From: Mantis religiosa
Lineage: Eukaryota > Arthropoda > Insecta > Mantodea > Mantidae
Reading direction: 5' to 3'
Assembly: GCA_030765055.1 (NCBI GenBank)
Contig: JAUKNK010000057.1
Location: 1,210,501-1,274,500 of the forward strand
Length of the DNA: 64,000 nucleotides
Below the pieces are notes generated by a model. It did not search any database. It was given only the letters and a program-made list of their open reading frames with translations, and had not been told where the DNA came from. Shown here piece after piece: positions 9,647 to 20,045 of the stretch; positions within the stretch are counted from its first letter, which is position 1, and every line of letters starts with the position of its first letter. The translations under genes were made by a program, and so were the position numbers.

Positions 9647-11279
9647 TCAAACTGCTGCGGCACGCTCCTTCTCCTCCACTCTTGTGCATTGGCCGCTCTC
9701 TTTTGGACAGGGTCTTCGGGACATAGCGTCCACGTTACCGTGACTCTTCCCTCTGCGATGTTCCGAGGTAAAGTTGTACTCCTGCTGCCTCTGGACCCAT
9801 CGTGCTGTCTGGCCTTCCGGTCGCGCCGTCACCATCACCTCGCTCCTCGCGGGGAAAACCACGTCTTCGTTCAAGATGACCCTGCAAATTCCAAGGCGCT
9901 CTTCTGGTTGACGGAGTATATCCTCTTCTCCGTCGAGCCTCAGGAATTTCCTGCCGACGTCGACCGTCGCCTGCTGGCTCCTGAGGGCATCCAGTCCCAG
10001 AATCACCTCAGCCACCTTCGCGACGAACACCCACAGACGCACGGCACTCCGTTCCAAGGTCAGCTGCAGCAGGGCCTCCATCTCCACAGGCATGGTGTCG
10101 CCCGATGCCGTCACAGGCTCGTATGGTCGGCTCGGCTTCCTCGTCGGCAAACCCTTCGCCACGTAAGGTCTGATGATGGTCACGGCCGCCCCGGTGTCCA
10201 CCAGCACGCGGCACGGCTTTCCTCTTACCCAGCCGTCCGCGATGAGGTTGTCATCCATCCGCCGGCTGACGGCGCGGATTGTCACTCGAGGGGATGGTGG
10301 TAATGGCGCCAACGTATCCCTCTCCACGCCGGGCCTTACTCGTTCTTCCACCTGCCCTTCCTGGTGTGGGCAGTCTCTCCGCAGGTGTCCGGGCTTTCCA
10401 CACCCCCAACACAGGCCACTAGGTGTTCGCCGGCGTCCCTCAGCTGGTCTTCTGCCTCCGGCGTAGCGGACACTCCTCGTTCTCGACGTCGGGATAGATG
10501 ATACCTTGGCCGCCTCCATCCTTAATGCCGCTGTCAGCGCCTTGTGGATGGTTTTATAATTGCCGAGCATTAGGCGCTTACGAATCTCCGTGTCCCGTAC
10601 TCCATTCAACAAAGTTCTAGGCGGCTTACCGGGATACGAACTCAGTGGCGGTCAACCAAGGCCTTGCCAGCTAGCTGCTCAATCGCTATGGCGAACTCCT
10701 GCGGCGTCTCCCCCGGCAGCTGTGACCTTGCCTTTAGTTGGCTGAGGTACCCTGCGGCTAAGCGGTGGTTCCCGAAACGATTCTCCAGGGCCTCCCAGAT
10801 GTCCTTGGGCGCCGCCGTTGTCTGCACCGCGTTTAGGAATTCCGCGGCCCGTCCCTGGAGGCTGGCTATTAGCTGTGTGGGCTCCTCCGGTGACCTTCTG
10901 TTGTGCTTGCCCACTGTGTCGAACTGGCGGCGGAAGACCTCAAATGTTGACGCGCCGTCATATTTTAGCGGTTTGACGCGCGCAGATGTGTCGCGTCCCG
11001 GCGCATCGGCCTTCAAATCCTTCAGTTTCCTGCCGACGACGTCCTCTACTATGGCGTTCAGGGCCTTTCCCTCCAGGTCGCAACGCGGCTCGCCAGGTCC
11101 TCGACGGGCTCGTCCACTTGGCCCATCCGCTTGCCCAGCTCCGTCACGTTCTCCCTCACGCCGGCCAATTGTTTTTCAAACTTCACGGCCAGAGCCTCGT
11201 ATGCCGCTTTCATCTCCGTGGCCAGGCTGTCGTTCTCTGCCCTCATTTCTGTGGTCAATTCGGTCTTTATTTGTTTCAA
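9647..11279 (-). pseudogene. Gypsy G2 gag-protease (frameshifted)
   Basis: Three minus-strand frames run in order. At 11,279-11,058 is a gag N-terminal coiled coil with TEMRAENDSLATEMKAAYEA. At 11,016-10,642 is a capsid region with LKYDGASTFEVFRRQFD. At 10,612-9,647 is the gag C-terminus with CWGCGKPGHLRRDC, an aspartic protease with LVDTGAAVTIIRP (catalytic DTG), and then RPEGQTARWVQRQQEY running directly into RGKSHGNVDAMSR, the end of RNase H. A one-base loss near 10,646 relative to the copy at 6,595-7,135 separates the second and third frames. Confidence 0.85.
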
Positions 11280-11394
11280 CTCTGCGGCCAGGTTGTTATT
11301 TGCCGCTTCTGATTATGCAGGAGGTTTACATTTGTCATCTTCATTTCTTCCATTTTCTCTAAAATCTTTGCCAATGCAGCTTCCATTGTCGTAT

Positions 11395-11412
11395 ATCCCA
11401 CTTCTGACACCA
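11395..11412 (-). other. tRNA-Leu-type primer-binding site of Gypsy G2
   Basis: On the minus strand, TGGTGTCAGAAGTGGGAT lies two bases inside the 5' LTR. It is the complement of the 3' end of animal tRNA-Leu genes (ending in TTCTGACA plus CCA). A related but mismatched version lies next to the 5' LTR of G3 (34,628-34,645). Confidence 0.75.
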
Positions 11413-11414
11413 GT

Positions 11415-11651
11415 TGTGACTTTGTGGGTTCGTGAAATAACAAGACGAGGTTTCAAACGCAAAAACTACACTTTATTTTCCTTGCAATACACCGTTTAAA
11501 CTCACAATTTGCTAGATCACCTCAATACTTTTTATTTTCTCAAACACTACGTTCAACTGTCTCTGCCGGTAACGATCGGCCCTGAAGTTTCCCGAATCTC
11601 CACCGGCCATCATTTATTCATTGGTTTCGCGACTCTACCGCCAGGGTGACA
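11415..11651 (-). repeat. 5' LTR of Gypsy G2
   Basis: 237 bp, reading TGTGACTTTGTGGGTTCGTG at its left end and GGTGACA at its right. Apart from these ends it is unrelated to the longer LTRs of G3 and the solo LTRs at 15,693 and 59,403, so it belongs to a different LTR subfamily. Confidence 0.8.
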
Positions 11652-11944
11652 CTATTATACATAGAGAGGTCCATCCCCTAACATATACATTACAATGGCT
11701 CTTGTTTACATGGAGAATGTTGACACAACTTCATCTGTGGTTTTATGTAAGTGAACAGCTAGGCTGTGACAGAGACAGCTGATGCTAAATGTGACATTCT
11801 TAAACTCTCAATATATTGCCAATTATAAATATACAGAGCAGAAATTCTTTCTTCCTTTTTCTTTTTATTTGCCGGTTCATCCTATACTGTGAAGCCCTAC
11901 ACAGTTAATATACTTGACCAGGTTTCCCATTATGACAACAATAC
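11652..11944. other. Unassigned AT-rich spacer
   Basis: About 290 bases between Gypsy G2 and the hAT remnant. I see no gene, RNA or clear repeat. Confidence 0.4.
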
Positions 11945-13010
11945 AGCCATTGCTGATTTGAATGTAAAAAAGTTCATTTTGTTGAATGTATCTTGATGTT
12001 TTTATAAGATATATTGTTACAACTACAGCACCTGGCATTGTTGTAGATCTAAAGTCTAGGTGCAATTTCCAACCCAACATTGTTGCCTGTTTGAGCTACG
12101 TAGCATAGCTTTATGAAATGTTATTGATCTGATTGAAGGATGTTTTTTATTGGATATGTAGATGTTTGAATGTTTCAGTAGTGTGGATAGTAGCACCTTC
12201 TCTATAGAGGCATTGCACAAATCTAACATTCATCTTCAATCCATGCAGCTGGATAGCTAGGCGCAGCTCTGGAAGAACTGATTAGGTGACTCGGAGAATC
12301 AGCTAAGCTAAATTTGCAAAATCTTTATTACTGTCATATGATCAATGCGATGAATTTAAAGTAGGCTAATGATCGTGTCTGAAATCGTAATAGAGACGAT
12401 ATTAAGCGGCTGATAAACTTCGAGTGGGAGGGAAAACAGAAAACAAAATTTACAATACTGCAATAAAAAACAAAGGAAAGGTGCTACTGCTCACTGCTTC
12501 ACTTACTAGATAATTAAAATAAGACTCACCTTAATGCTTATATATCAAGCCAATTTTTCTGTTTTTCGTCCTCATGAAAGCAACTATAACGTCTTCGTAG
12601 AAGGGCCAAATTTTCATTAGCTCAGTGAGTATGTCCTTGTGAATAGAAATAGTAGCCAACCATGTTAATCTGCTATTGCCCAAGCTGTTTAAGATGTAAT
12701 TTTTTACTTTCATTATGCATGAAAGACTTCGTTCGTCAGAACAACTAGTGGACGGTATTCTAAGCACAAGCCTAAACAGTTTGTATGCATCACTAAATGA
12801 GTCATCCGTATTATCTATTAAAGACTTCAGTGATGCTTGAAGATTTACACCTTATCTTGGTAAATTAATTTAAGTTCCTTCCTTAGTCTTTCCAAAAGCT
12901 GTTTTGGGTATCAGAACTTCATATTATTGAAGCTTTGAAAGGGAATATTTTGGAGCATTGTTGAAATTTTGAACTGTCAGCAAGCTTCAGAAATTTTAAA
13001 TTGTTGTTGT
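11945..13010 (-). pseudogene. hAT transposon remnant, copy 1 (3' part)
   Basis: The stretch aligns with the 3' part of the longer hAT remnant at 21,096-22,130, in both the non-coding tail and the coding end. The minus-strand frame 12,767-12,531 encodes the hAT C-terminal dimerisation region (RIPSTSCSDERSLSCIMKVK and LATISIHKDIL). The S-x-E-R motif that ends hAT transposases is replaced by SDERSLS. The 5' two-thirds of the transposase are absent: homology to copy 2 stops near 13,000, where non-LTR sequence begins. No terminal inverted repeats or 8-bp target duplication could be identified. Confidence 0.75.
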
Positions 13011-13019
13011 TTTCAAATA

Positions 13020-14010
13020 CTAGGCTTTGGCAATAAAACCATTAGCTCTCTTGCTCTCCAATATTTCTGTGTAGTGGGTCTGGCAGGTAGGGCTTCACAG
13101 GTTAAAAGATCTTCAGTCATTTCCTCTTCTTCTTTGCACAGATGACAATTTAGATTTATATAAATTCCTAATCGGTGTAAGTGTTTGGCCAAATCATCAT
13201 GTTCCGTAAGTAATCCAAAATTTGCTACTGCAGCTTTATATGGGATTTCTGGAATAATTTCTTGATTTTTATATTAAAATGTTCCACTTTTTATCTTTGG
13301 CTTTGTTAGATATTGATTGGTCATGTTTGTTTTTATATTTCCTTTTGTTTAATCTTTTTATGCATGTAAAGGGTAAGTTTTTTCTTTTGTTCTGAATTAA
13401 ATTTTCACCTTTTTTGGCAAGGAAATCACCTGATTCATTTCCAGTAGTTCCACAATGTGCAATGTGTAATATAATTCTTTTTTGTAGTTTTTGAAGTTGT
13501 TGGATCATTTTATGACATTCTTGAATTTGGATTGACCTCATTTTATATGAACTTACTGCATATAATGCTGCTTTAGAATCAGAAAGTATGACAGCATGTT
13601 TGAATTTGTCTATCCTTTATAGAAGGTGAAATATGTGAAATATGAACAGCCGTTACTTCTGCATAAAAATTTGTTGTATGGTATCCTGCTGGTTGATAGA
13701 ATAAGAACAGTGCACACTTAATTCCTGCTCCTGAGTTTTTGTCCAAGTTAGATCCATCTGTGTAGATATGTAACTATTCTTCAGGTGGGTATCTATTGTT
13801 CACAGTTTCTAATACTAGTGCTTTTAGTTCAGGTTTGGAAGTTTCAGATTTTGTAACTATTTCTTCTAAATCTAATTAAATATTAATTGGTTCAAAAGAC
13901 TTTGGGCTTTCTTTGATTAAAATGTTTTCTTGTCAGTCCACTTTTCCAATAGTATCAGAGCCTTTTCCATTGAAGTTTTGGATTTCTCTATTTGTGGGGA
14001 AGATGTCCAC
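13020..14010 (-). pseudogene. RNase H end of a non-LTR retrotransposon
   Basis: On the minus strand, in broken frames, one reads PPEEWLHIYTDGSNL-like sequence near 13,755-13,800 (with a stop at the W), then NFYAEVTA, then SDSKAALYAVSS, then HCGTTGNESGDFLAKKG. These are the successive D, E, D and H/N-x-x-D blocks of an RNase H domain of the type fused to I/Loa/R1-like non-LTR elements. A Cys-rich tail follows: HLHRLGIYINLNCHLCKEEE and TCEALP (13,090-13,200). The RT domain is missing. The piece lies between the truncated hAT copy and the inverted-repeat unit. Confidence 0.75.
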
Positions 14011-14024
14011 ATGATCATGTACTT

Positions 14025-15085
14025 ATAGATGCGTATTACCTCACACTGGTGATATTTTCCACATATATATTTTCTTCTTCTTTACTGAGTGTAGCTTACT
14101 TTGTTGTGTTAAATTATGGTTGCAAAAGCAGTTTACCCTGATGTACACTGACTAAATTAAAACAACTGCCGGCTTGATTACTGAAGTTAAATTTGTATGT
14201 TTATGTTCTAACATTGCTAACTGCAATTTTGGTGGATTAGTAAGTAAAGATAAAAACAATGTTTACACTAATAGAAATTAAATTATTATTTCACACCAGT
14301 CGTGTGTAGGCCTAATTCTGGACAGGATGAGTCAGGCTAAAAAATACAACGCCATAGCCGGGATTTGACTTACGTGTTATAAGTTTACATTTCCGACATT
14401 CACTGAAACATGCAAATACTAAAATTATGATCTGAAGATATTTGTTCTAATGATATTTTTTAAACCCATTAAGCATAATTACATATGACAATAAGTAATT
14501 ATTCTAACCTGAAGCAGAACTTCGGATACAGACCACACAGCCAAGATTTATACTTATTTTCTTTTTGATTTACAGCTATATGTAATCACGCGGTCAGTTT
14601 GATCATTTCACGGCCTTGTAAATTACATAGTCAGCAACCTCTGGTAAAGATACCTAGCACTCTAGTTGCCTTGGCCTAGCACAAAGAATTGTACTTACTT
14701 GAGTTGTGAGACAACCGTATCATAAAATAAGGTTCTACTGGCAGAAATAGCTGTGCGAGGATTAACAGATATAGCTTCTTGTATATTGTAGGGTATGATA
14801 TTTGATTGTTCATTCGTTGGATAACACCTGTGAGCAAAGCTCTGGAATATTGTACACGTTACACATTTATGGTGAAATAGTACTTTCATCATATTAGAAT
14901 TTAGCTTCTTATTTACTATCCAAAGGGGATTTGCAGCTGAAATAGGTGAAAGTACAAAATGGTCAGTTTTTTTTCTCAATGGGATTTTAAGACAACAAAG
15001 TAAGCTGCACTGAGAATAGAAGAAGAAAAATAAAATAGCTATGTGGAAAATAACAACAGTGTGAGGGAATACGCATCATTTAGAA
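14025..15085. repeat. ~1.06-kb unit bounded by ~85-bp inverted repeats
   Basis: The segment at about 14,026-14,112 is the imperfect reverse complement of about 14,990-15,079. The outer ends share GATGCGTATT / AATACGCATC, and the inner parts share the AGTAAGCT...ACAACAAAG region. The interior of about 870 bp has no recognisable transposase. One minus-strand frame (14,979-14,695, 94 aa) resembles nothing I know. The layout suits a non-autonomous DNA transposon or foldback element. A mis-assembled or PLE-type inverted terminal structure is the alternative. Confidence 0.5.
14274..14395. repeat. Dispersed repeat, copy 1 (cf. 39,955-40,085)
   Basis: Shares CACACCAG...GTGTGTAGGCC, TTCTGGACAGG and CTTACGTGTTxTAAGT blocks with 39,955-40,085 in the same order and orientation. 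The family is not recognised. Confidence 0.5.
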
Positions 15086-15692
15086 CGGCCATTCAATTTT
15101 GTAATAATTTTGGTTGACTGGTCTATGTCCAAAGTTCTTCTTCAGGTTAGAATAATTACTGATGTTATATGTTTGGTAGTGTGATAAAAAAGACATGTTT
15201 TTTATGTATGGTGGTGATAGTTAAAATTATTTATGTTGATTTCTTGAGGTTGTTTTGTGTATGAAGTGTTCAAATGAACAAAACAAACTGATTGTGTTAG
15301 CCTTGTCCTGGACGAGTTTCACAAATCTTGTTAGAACAAGTTTCTTCTGATATGTACTTGTTTTAGTGAATGTTGGAAGAACAAACTCTCAATTTTTTTT
15401 AATTAAAGTTTGCTATCCATTGTAGTGTAAAGCATTGTGACGTATTTAACTCTGTCTGCATTGCCGTCTCTGGTAGAGTGGTAATGGTCAGGGCAACATG
15501 GATTACGTCCATGAAAATCAGGTACAACAGCTACTCTCGTATTTATCAAGTTTTTAGTGGATGTGCGAAAGTTAACAAATGTAGAATATCTTGTTTTCCC
15601 AGACATGATATAACAGTACTTGGTAAAGGTGTACTTTAACGGCGTAGCAATATGGCGCACATGACTTCATGGCTTGAGTGTTGCCAACATAA
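15086..15692. other. Unassigned region
   Basis: AT-rich, about 600 bases. The minus-strand frame 15,660-15,403 (85 aa) shows no motif I recognise. No RNA gene was seen. Confidence 0.35.
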
Positions 15693-16184
15693 GGTGACTT
15701 TGGGCGTTTGTGAAATTAAAAGTCCAATTGCACAAACTCAAAATGTTCTTTATTTCCACCGACTTACAGTTGAACACTTGCCAATTACACAGAATTACTT
15801 AATGCACACAATTACGTTTCACCAGTTTGTCCGTTACAGTTCCACTGCACGCTCACAGTTACGCACACTCTTCCGATGCACGTACACAGTCTTCTCGTCC
15901 GTACACTTGCACGGCGCTGCTTCGCTGCTCGCCAAGAACTCACTCAATTCACTCACTGCAGCCCCTTTTATAGGAATATCGCCGTTTTCTCGAAGCTTCT
16001 AGTTTCAGTGAATCACCGCAAAGGTTCCAGACGGCAGGGGCGGGGGGAAGAGGCGGCCAGCGACAAGTGACACTTCCCTTATCATCCCCTCAGTTAGTGA
16101 CTGAGATTAATGGGTGGGTGTGGCTCGGATGCCTCTGGTCCCTTCTCAGCTGTCGTTGGTCGGGCTTTCTGATAATTGGGTGAC
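15693..16184 (-). repeat. Solo LTR of the G3-type Gypsy family
   Basis: About 492 bp matching the LTRs at 30,974-31,471 and 34,647-35,133 from end to end, with many substitutions. It contains the shared blocks GTTCTTTATTTCCACCGACT and CACTTGCCAATTACAC, the reverse-strand TATA equivalent CCTTTTATAGG, and the end GGGTGACA. No internal sequence is attached, so it is a solo LTR left by LTR-LTR recombination. The flanks (ATAA left, ATAC right) are not an exact duplication. Confidence 0.8.
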
Positions 16185-16399
16185 AATACAAAGCATGCAT
16201 TCGCTGAAAATACCAACACCATGTCGGCAAACTAGTGATACTGTAATATGTAAGGAAACCAAGCTTATGGTGTGTTTCAAATGTGAAGGTGTTTGTCCTT
16301 GAGCGCTATTGTGTGAGCAACCAATCGGAGGCCTGTGGTGTTGTCGTATTGCATTCCCACTAAATGGTGTGTGAGGAGCGCCAACCTAATCAATCTTTA
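16185..16399. other. Unassigned spacer
   Basis: No coding or repeat signal was seen between the solo LTR and the SINE. Confidence 0.35.
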
Positions 16400-16660
16400 G
16401 TTTTGTTGTTGTAATTTACATTCTGCAATGTTTACTCATATCGGATGATGAACGGAATGGGTGAAATGATGCTCAAATGAGCCCAGGGTCCATGGAGCTT
16501 ACACTTATCCGACATTTGTTTTTTAGGATAAGGGAAAAGCCCAGAAAAAAATCTTATCCAGGTAACTCACCCTGACCAAGATTCGAACTCGAGACCTCTT
16601 GAACGTGAGGCAGACATGCTGCAACAATCTGTCTGATATACTATTTGCGCTAAGATAAAA
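16400..16660 (-). mobile_element. tRNA-derived SINE, family A, copy 1
   Basis: The minus strand reads a tRNA-like head with a degenerate A box (TAGCGCAAATAGT) and a B box GAGTTCGAATC. A body with GAGTTACCTGGATAAG and GACCCTGGGCTCATTTGAGC follows. The same body occurs on the plus strand at 44,458-44,676, where it is flanked by a 16-bp target-site duplication. That confirms it as a mobile SINE rather than a tRNA gene. This copy keeps the head that the other copy lacks. Confidence 0.75.
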
Positions 16661-16842
16661 CTTCAGATTTTGCCAAAACTGATCCATGTGGAAGGTAGAG
16701 AGTAATGTATCTAACATAACCATGAACACCCTATATTTCTAACTCAGTTTTTCTAATACAAATAAATGAAGCACTATTACCTGTATTATAACAATGCATC
16801 ATGATGAATAGCATTATTAACACTGTAATGAATAGCATTTTT

Positions 16843-16951
16843 GGTTGGTATGTGTGCATGTACGTATATTTGTAATTACTCAGAACTTAAACATAAATGT
16901 TTGACATGACGTGATAAAAGAATTACTTTGAATAAGCCAAGGTGTTAAATT
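16843..16951. repeat. ~109-bp direct repeat, left copy
   Basis: Diverged direct repeat of 17,064-17,172 (offset 221). The shared blocks include TGACATGACG and ATAAAAGAATTACTTTGAAT. The unit is unassigned and lies just outside the Penelope-like fragments. Confidence 0.6.
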
Positions 16952-17063
16952 CGACGGATAGAAAACAGTAAACTTCCTACTGTCTTGGCAGAACGTGTCT
17001 GGTCACATTATATCTTTGTTTATGAATGGTTCGTAATCTCTATTTACTCTAGAAACTTCAAAG

Positions 17064-17172
17064 TGGTTGGTGTGTAAGTATGGATATATACTTTTAATTA
17101 CTTAGATATGAAATTTAAACTCCTGACATGACGGGATAAAAGAATTACTTTGAATAAATCAAGGTGTTAAAT
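17064..17172. repeat. ~109-bp direct repeat, right copy
   Basis: Partner of 16,843-16,951. It ends about 30 bases before the inverted Penelope-like fragments begin. Confidence 0.6.
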
Positions 17173-17204
17173 TTGAGAAAGAGCGAACATTTCATTTCCT
17201 TTTT

Positions 17205-17995
17205 TTTTTGAGTTTGATTTATGAGTCACTATGTTTACACTCAAACTTCACTTACTTGTATAATTGAAACGTTCTCAAGGTCATTCGATCTCGTCCTCCG
17301 CTGTTTAGTGGCTAAATGTACATTCCTCTTCTTCCAGTACTACAGAGCTCCAATCACTCTGCCATCTGGTGTTAGGGGCACTAAGTTTTAATACTTCATT
17401 CAATGCCGGGATTTCAAAATTTATTACTTTATCAAGGTTTTTGGTTATAAATATTTTTTCCCAAATATCCAGTTCTATGGGTGTACTTAAAGATTTTAAC
17501 AGTTTAATGTTGTGGCCAATGTTGTGGTTTTCTGTCCAAAAATAGTGTGAAACTGCAGATTTTTCTGTTTGTTTCAACTTAATGTTACTCTGGTGTTCTT
17601 TTTGCCTGGTTATCAAGTTCCTCTTAGTTTTTCCTACGTAGTTTTTTTCACAGGTTTCACAATTTACCTGATAAATTCCCGATTTCAGAGTGTTGGGAAT
17701 TGAATGTTTTAGTGGTTTATTTAGCAAGTTCCTCAGATTGAATTTGTTTTGGAGTGCTAGTTTTAAGTTTAGTGTTTTGAAGATTCGTTCAAATTTTCTA
17801 AAAGCCCATGGATGGTAGGTGAATTTTCTATATTGCCAATTTGTGTTTTCAAGTGGTGTGAGAGTGGTATTTTTTGATCTTATCTTCAGTTTTTCCTTTC
17901 TATTCATGTTCCTTATGATGGCTGGGTTGAATCCATTTAATACCGCTATCTCTTTTATGTGTTGTTCTTTCAAAAATTCCTCTTTACTCGGTGCA
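17205..17995 (-). pseudogene. Penelope-like element 3' part with GIY-YIG domain, left arm
   Basis: A 222-aa minus-strand frame (17,973-17,305) has no internal stop. Its N-terminal half is the RT-to-endonuclease linker (KLALQNKFNLRNLLNKPLK). At about residues 98-125 it has the GIY-YIG core, GIYQVNCETCEKNYVGKTKR, with the paired Cys residues (CETC) that PLE endonucleases carry, then arginine/histidine-rich KEHQ. A catalytic-type E lies in WEKIF near residue 180. The RT domain is not attached. Immediately to the right, a second copy faces the other way. Confidence 0.8.
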
Positions 17996-17996
17996 A

Positions 17997-18455
17997 TGTT
18001 GAAATCAGGAATTTATCAGATAAATTGTGAAACCTGTGAAAATAGCTACATATGAAAAACTAAGAGGAACTTGTTAGCCAGGCAAAAATAACGCCAGAGG
18101 AACATTAAGTTGAAACAAACAGAAAAATCTACAGTTTCACACCATTTTTGGACAGAAAACCACAACATTGGCCACAACATTAAACTGTTAAAATCTTTAA
18201 GTACACCCATAGAATTGGATATTTGGGAAAAGGTATTCATAAACAAAAACCGTGATAAAGTTATAAATTTTGAAATCCCGGCATTAAACGAGATGGCAGA
18301 GTGATTGGAGCTCCGTAGTAGTGGAAGAAGAGGAATGTACATTTAGTCACTAAACAGCTGAGGAGGAGATCGAATGATCTTGAAAACGCTCCAGTTATAC
18401 AAGTAAGTGAAATTTGAGTGTAAACATAGTGACTCATAAATCAAACTCAAAAATG
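17997..18455 (+). pseudogene. Penelope-like GIY-YIG fragment, right arm (inverted)
   Basis: A plus-strand copy of the end of the left arm. It starts with KSGIYQINCETCENSYI, hits a stop where the left arm has VGKTKR, and resumes as KQTEKSTVSHHFWTENHN through DIWEKVFINKN. It also includes the 3' non-coding tail, which mirrors 17,205-17,300. It lacks the 17,690-17,990 linker, so the arms are unequal. The two arms form a head-to-head inverted repeat with about 300 bp of unique sequence between them. Confidence 0.75.
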
Positions 18456-18779
18456 AAGAATACTTCACTGTTAATAATGCTTCTGTTTTTAATATTTACT
18501 TCATTTCCTGTTAGCCTGTGGAACGCTGTATGCCTATGTTTATGAATGAATGCAGGATAAGAAGTGTTTATTTACTCTGGAGAGTTCAGATCAATATCAT
18601 TCAGTTGCTCTTAGCACAACATTAGAGTAAGAGTTCTGTAGTGCAGTGGCTTCTTGCGGTGAATTTAGTGGCAAGTCAAAAAGGTGGGTATTGCGAAGTC
18701 AAGCTCAAAGCATTATTTTTAAGTTGTACATGTTCTTCAAAAAATTGGGCAATGAGGAACATAGAATTTAGCTTGATTT
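18456..18779. other. Unassigned region before DDE remnant
   Basis: About 320 bases. CAGTGGCTTCTTG at 18,643 is loosely like a hAT terminus but has no partner. Nothing firm is seen. Confidence 0.3.
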
Positions 18780-20045
18780 CAAAATTTCTTAACAGTTTGC
18801 TGCTGAAGCATGTGGTGTAGTTAAAGCAAGTGTGTCCCCCATTTGTGGGGAGGCAAGAAAATTTGATCGCAGTGGTGTCCAGGTGTTTGTGTCGCCCAGG
18901 AAGCATATTGGTCCTCCGAAGACGGTTGCAAATTTAAATGAGCTTGACAAGCACATTGTAAGTTGAACTGTGTTGGAGTTTTATGACCAAGGTGAATTTC
19001 CAAATATACAAAAAAGGACTTACACTCTTAGAACCAACATTTCATACACTGGGTCAAAATCATCGACAGTCAGAATTTTGAGGGGATAATAGTTCAGGTA
19101 CAGAAAGACAAATGATGGGTGTCAATTTTTAATGGAGAGGAGTGATATTGTTGCGGCAAGATTAAAATTCTTATGCAAATATATGAAACTAGACATTCTG
19201 GTGATGCAAGACCTACCTCTTACTTAGACGAGTCATGGGTAAATAAAAGTCACACTCAAAAGTCAATCTGGCAAGACTCCTCCAAAAAGGGTGGCCTAAG
19301 GGTACCTGTTGGGAAAGGCGTTGGCTCATCATCTGTCATGCTGGATCTGTTAAGACTGGGTTCCTGCCAGAAAGCAAATGGATTTTTCTCTCCAAAAGTA
19401 CCTCAGAAAATCATGAAGAGATGACAGTTGATACATTTAAAGAATGGTTTCTTAACAGATTCTTAAATTATTTAGAAGAGGAAGCGTTATAATATCATTT
19501 GATTATTGCAAATAAAATACCAAATTCGGCCAGCAGAAGAAACAAAATTGTTGAATGGTTACGAGAATGGGGGCTGGAATTTTCGGAAACAGAAACTAAA
19601 AATGAGTTGTTGCAAAGAGTACTTCCGTTTGAACACACAGAAAAAGCATATCAGCTGGATCACCTTGCAATTGAAATGGGACACCAGGTAATACACCTCT
19701 GACCTTACCACTGCCAATATAATCCAATTGAGTTGGTTTGGGCTCAAATAAAAAGGAGGGTTGCAAACAGAAATAATACTTTTGAACTGATGGACGTTGA
19801 ACAACTTGTTCACGAAGAAATTAACAAGAGAACTCCTAGAGGACTGTAAAAACTGCGTAAGGCATGCAGAAAAACTTCAAGAAGATGATTTTAAGAAAGA
19901 AATAGCACGCGATGAGATTTTGGAACTTATAATCGTAAATTTGTAAGACTCAGATGATGAAGACAGTAACAATGACGAATTGTCTCTTGACGTAAATGAC
20001 ATTGAGAGCGATATGGATGAGCCACTTGTTGTTCCATTGGATTAG
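18780..20045 (+). pseudogene. DDE transposase (IS630/Tc1-mariner-like) remnant
   Basis: In shifting plus-strand frames one can follow a whole transposase. An HTH-like N-terminus (AAEACGVVKASVSPICGEA) is followed by a linker and by YLDESWVN at 19,215-19,240, which carries the first catalytic aspartate. GGLRVPVGKGVGSSSVMLD follows. The block that should carry the second aspartate is missing, as the reading runs from LKNGF-type sequence straight to the IVEWLREWGLEFSETETK segment. HCQYNPIELVWAQIKRR near 19,710 holds the third acidic residue. The end is a helical region and an acidic tail (SDDEDSNNDELSLD). It has several stops and frameshifts and is clearly inactive. Confidence 0.7.

Larger units (their letters stand above)
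9210..11651 (-). mobile_element. Gypsy element G2 (deleted, non-autonomous)
   Basis: A minus-strand Gypsy element between a truncated LTR (9,210-9,345) and a 237-bp LTR (11,415-11,651). The internal region encodes gag, CCHC, protease, the last part of RNase H and a scrap of integrase. RT is missing through the same junction seen in G3 (30,974-35,133), and the integrase core is missing through a second deletion. The 4-bp flanks are GTAT and CTAT, which do not match exactly. The coding sequence is GC-rich compared with its surroundings. Confidence 0.85.

Noticed and set aside
9359..10303. A 314-aa plus-strand frame (and similar ones at 32,675-34,471)
   Set aside because: They are antisense to Gypsy gag-protease, which has clear CCHC and DTG motifs; high GC content keeps the other frames open.
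11891..13100. TGTGAAGCCCTAC at 11,891 and its complement at 13,088 as hAT terminal inverted repeats
   Set aside because: The right copy falls in codons for the TCEALP segment of the non-LTR fragment, and there is no 8-bp duplication; treated as coincidence.
18643..18656. CAGTGGCTTCTTGC as a hAT terminus
   Set aside because: No inverted partner or 8-bp duplication was found nearby.
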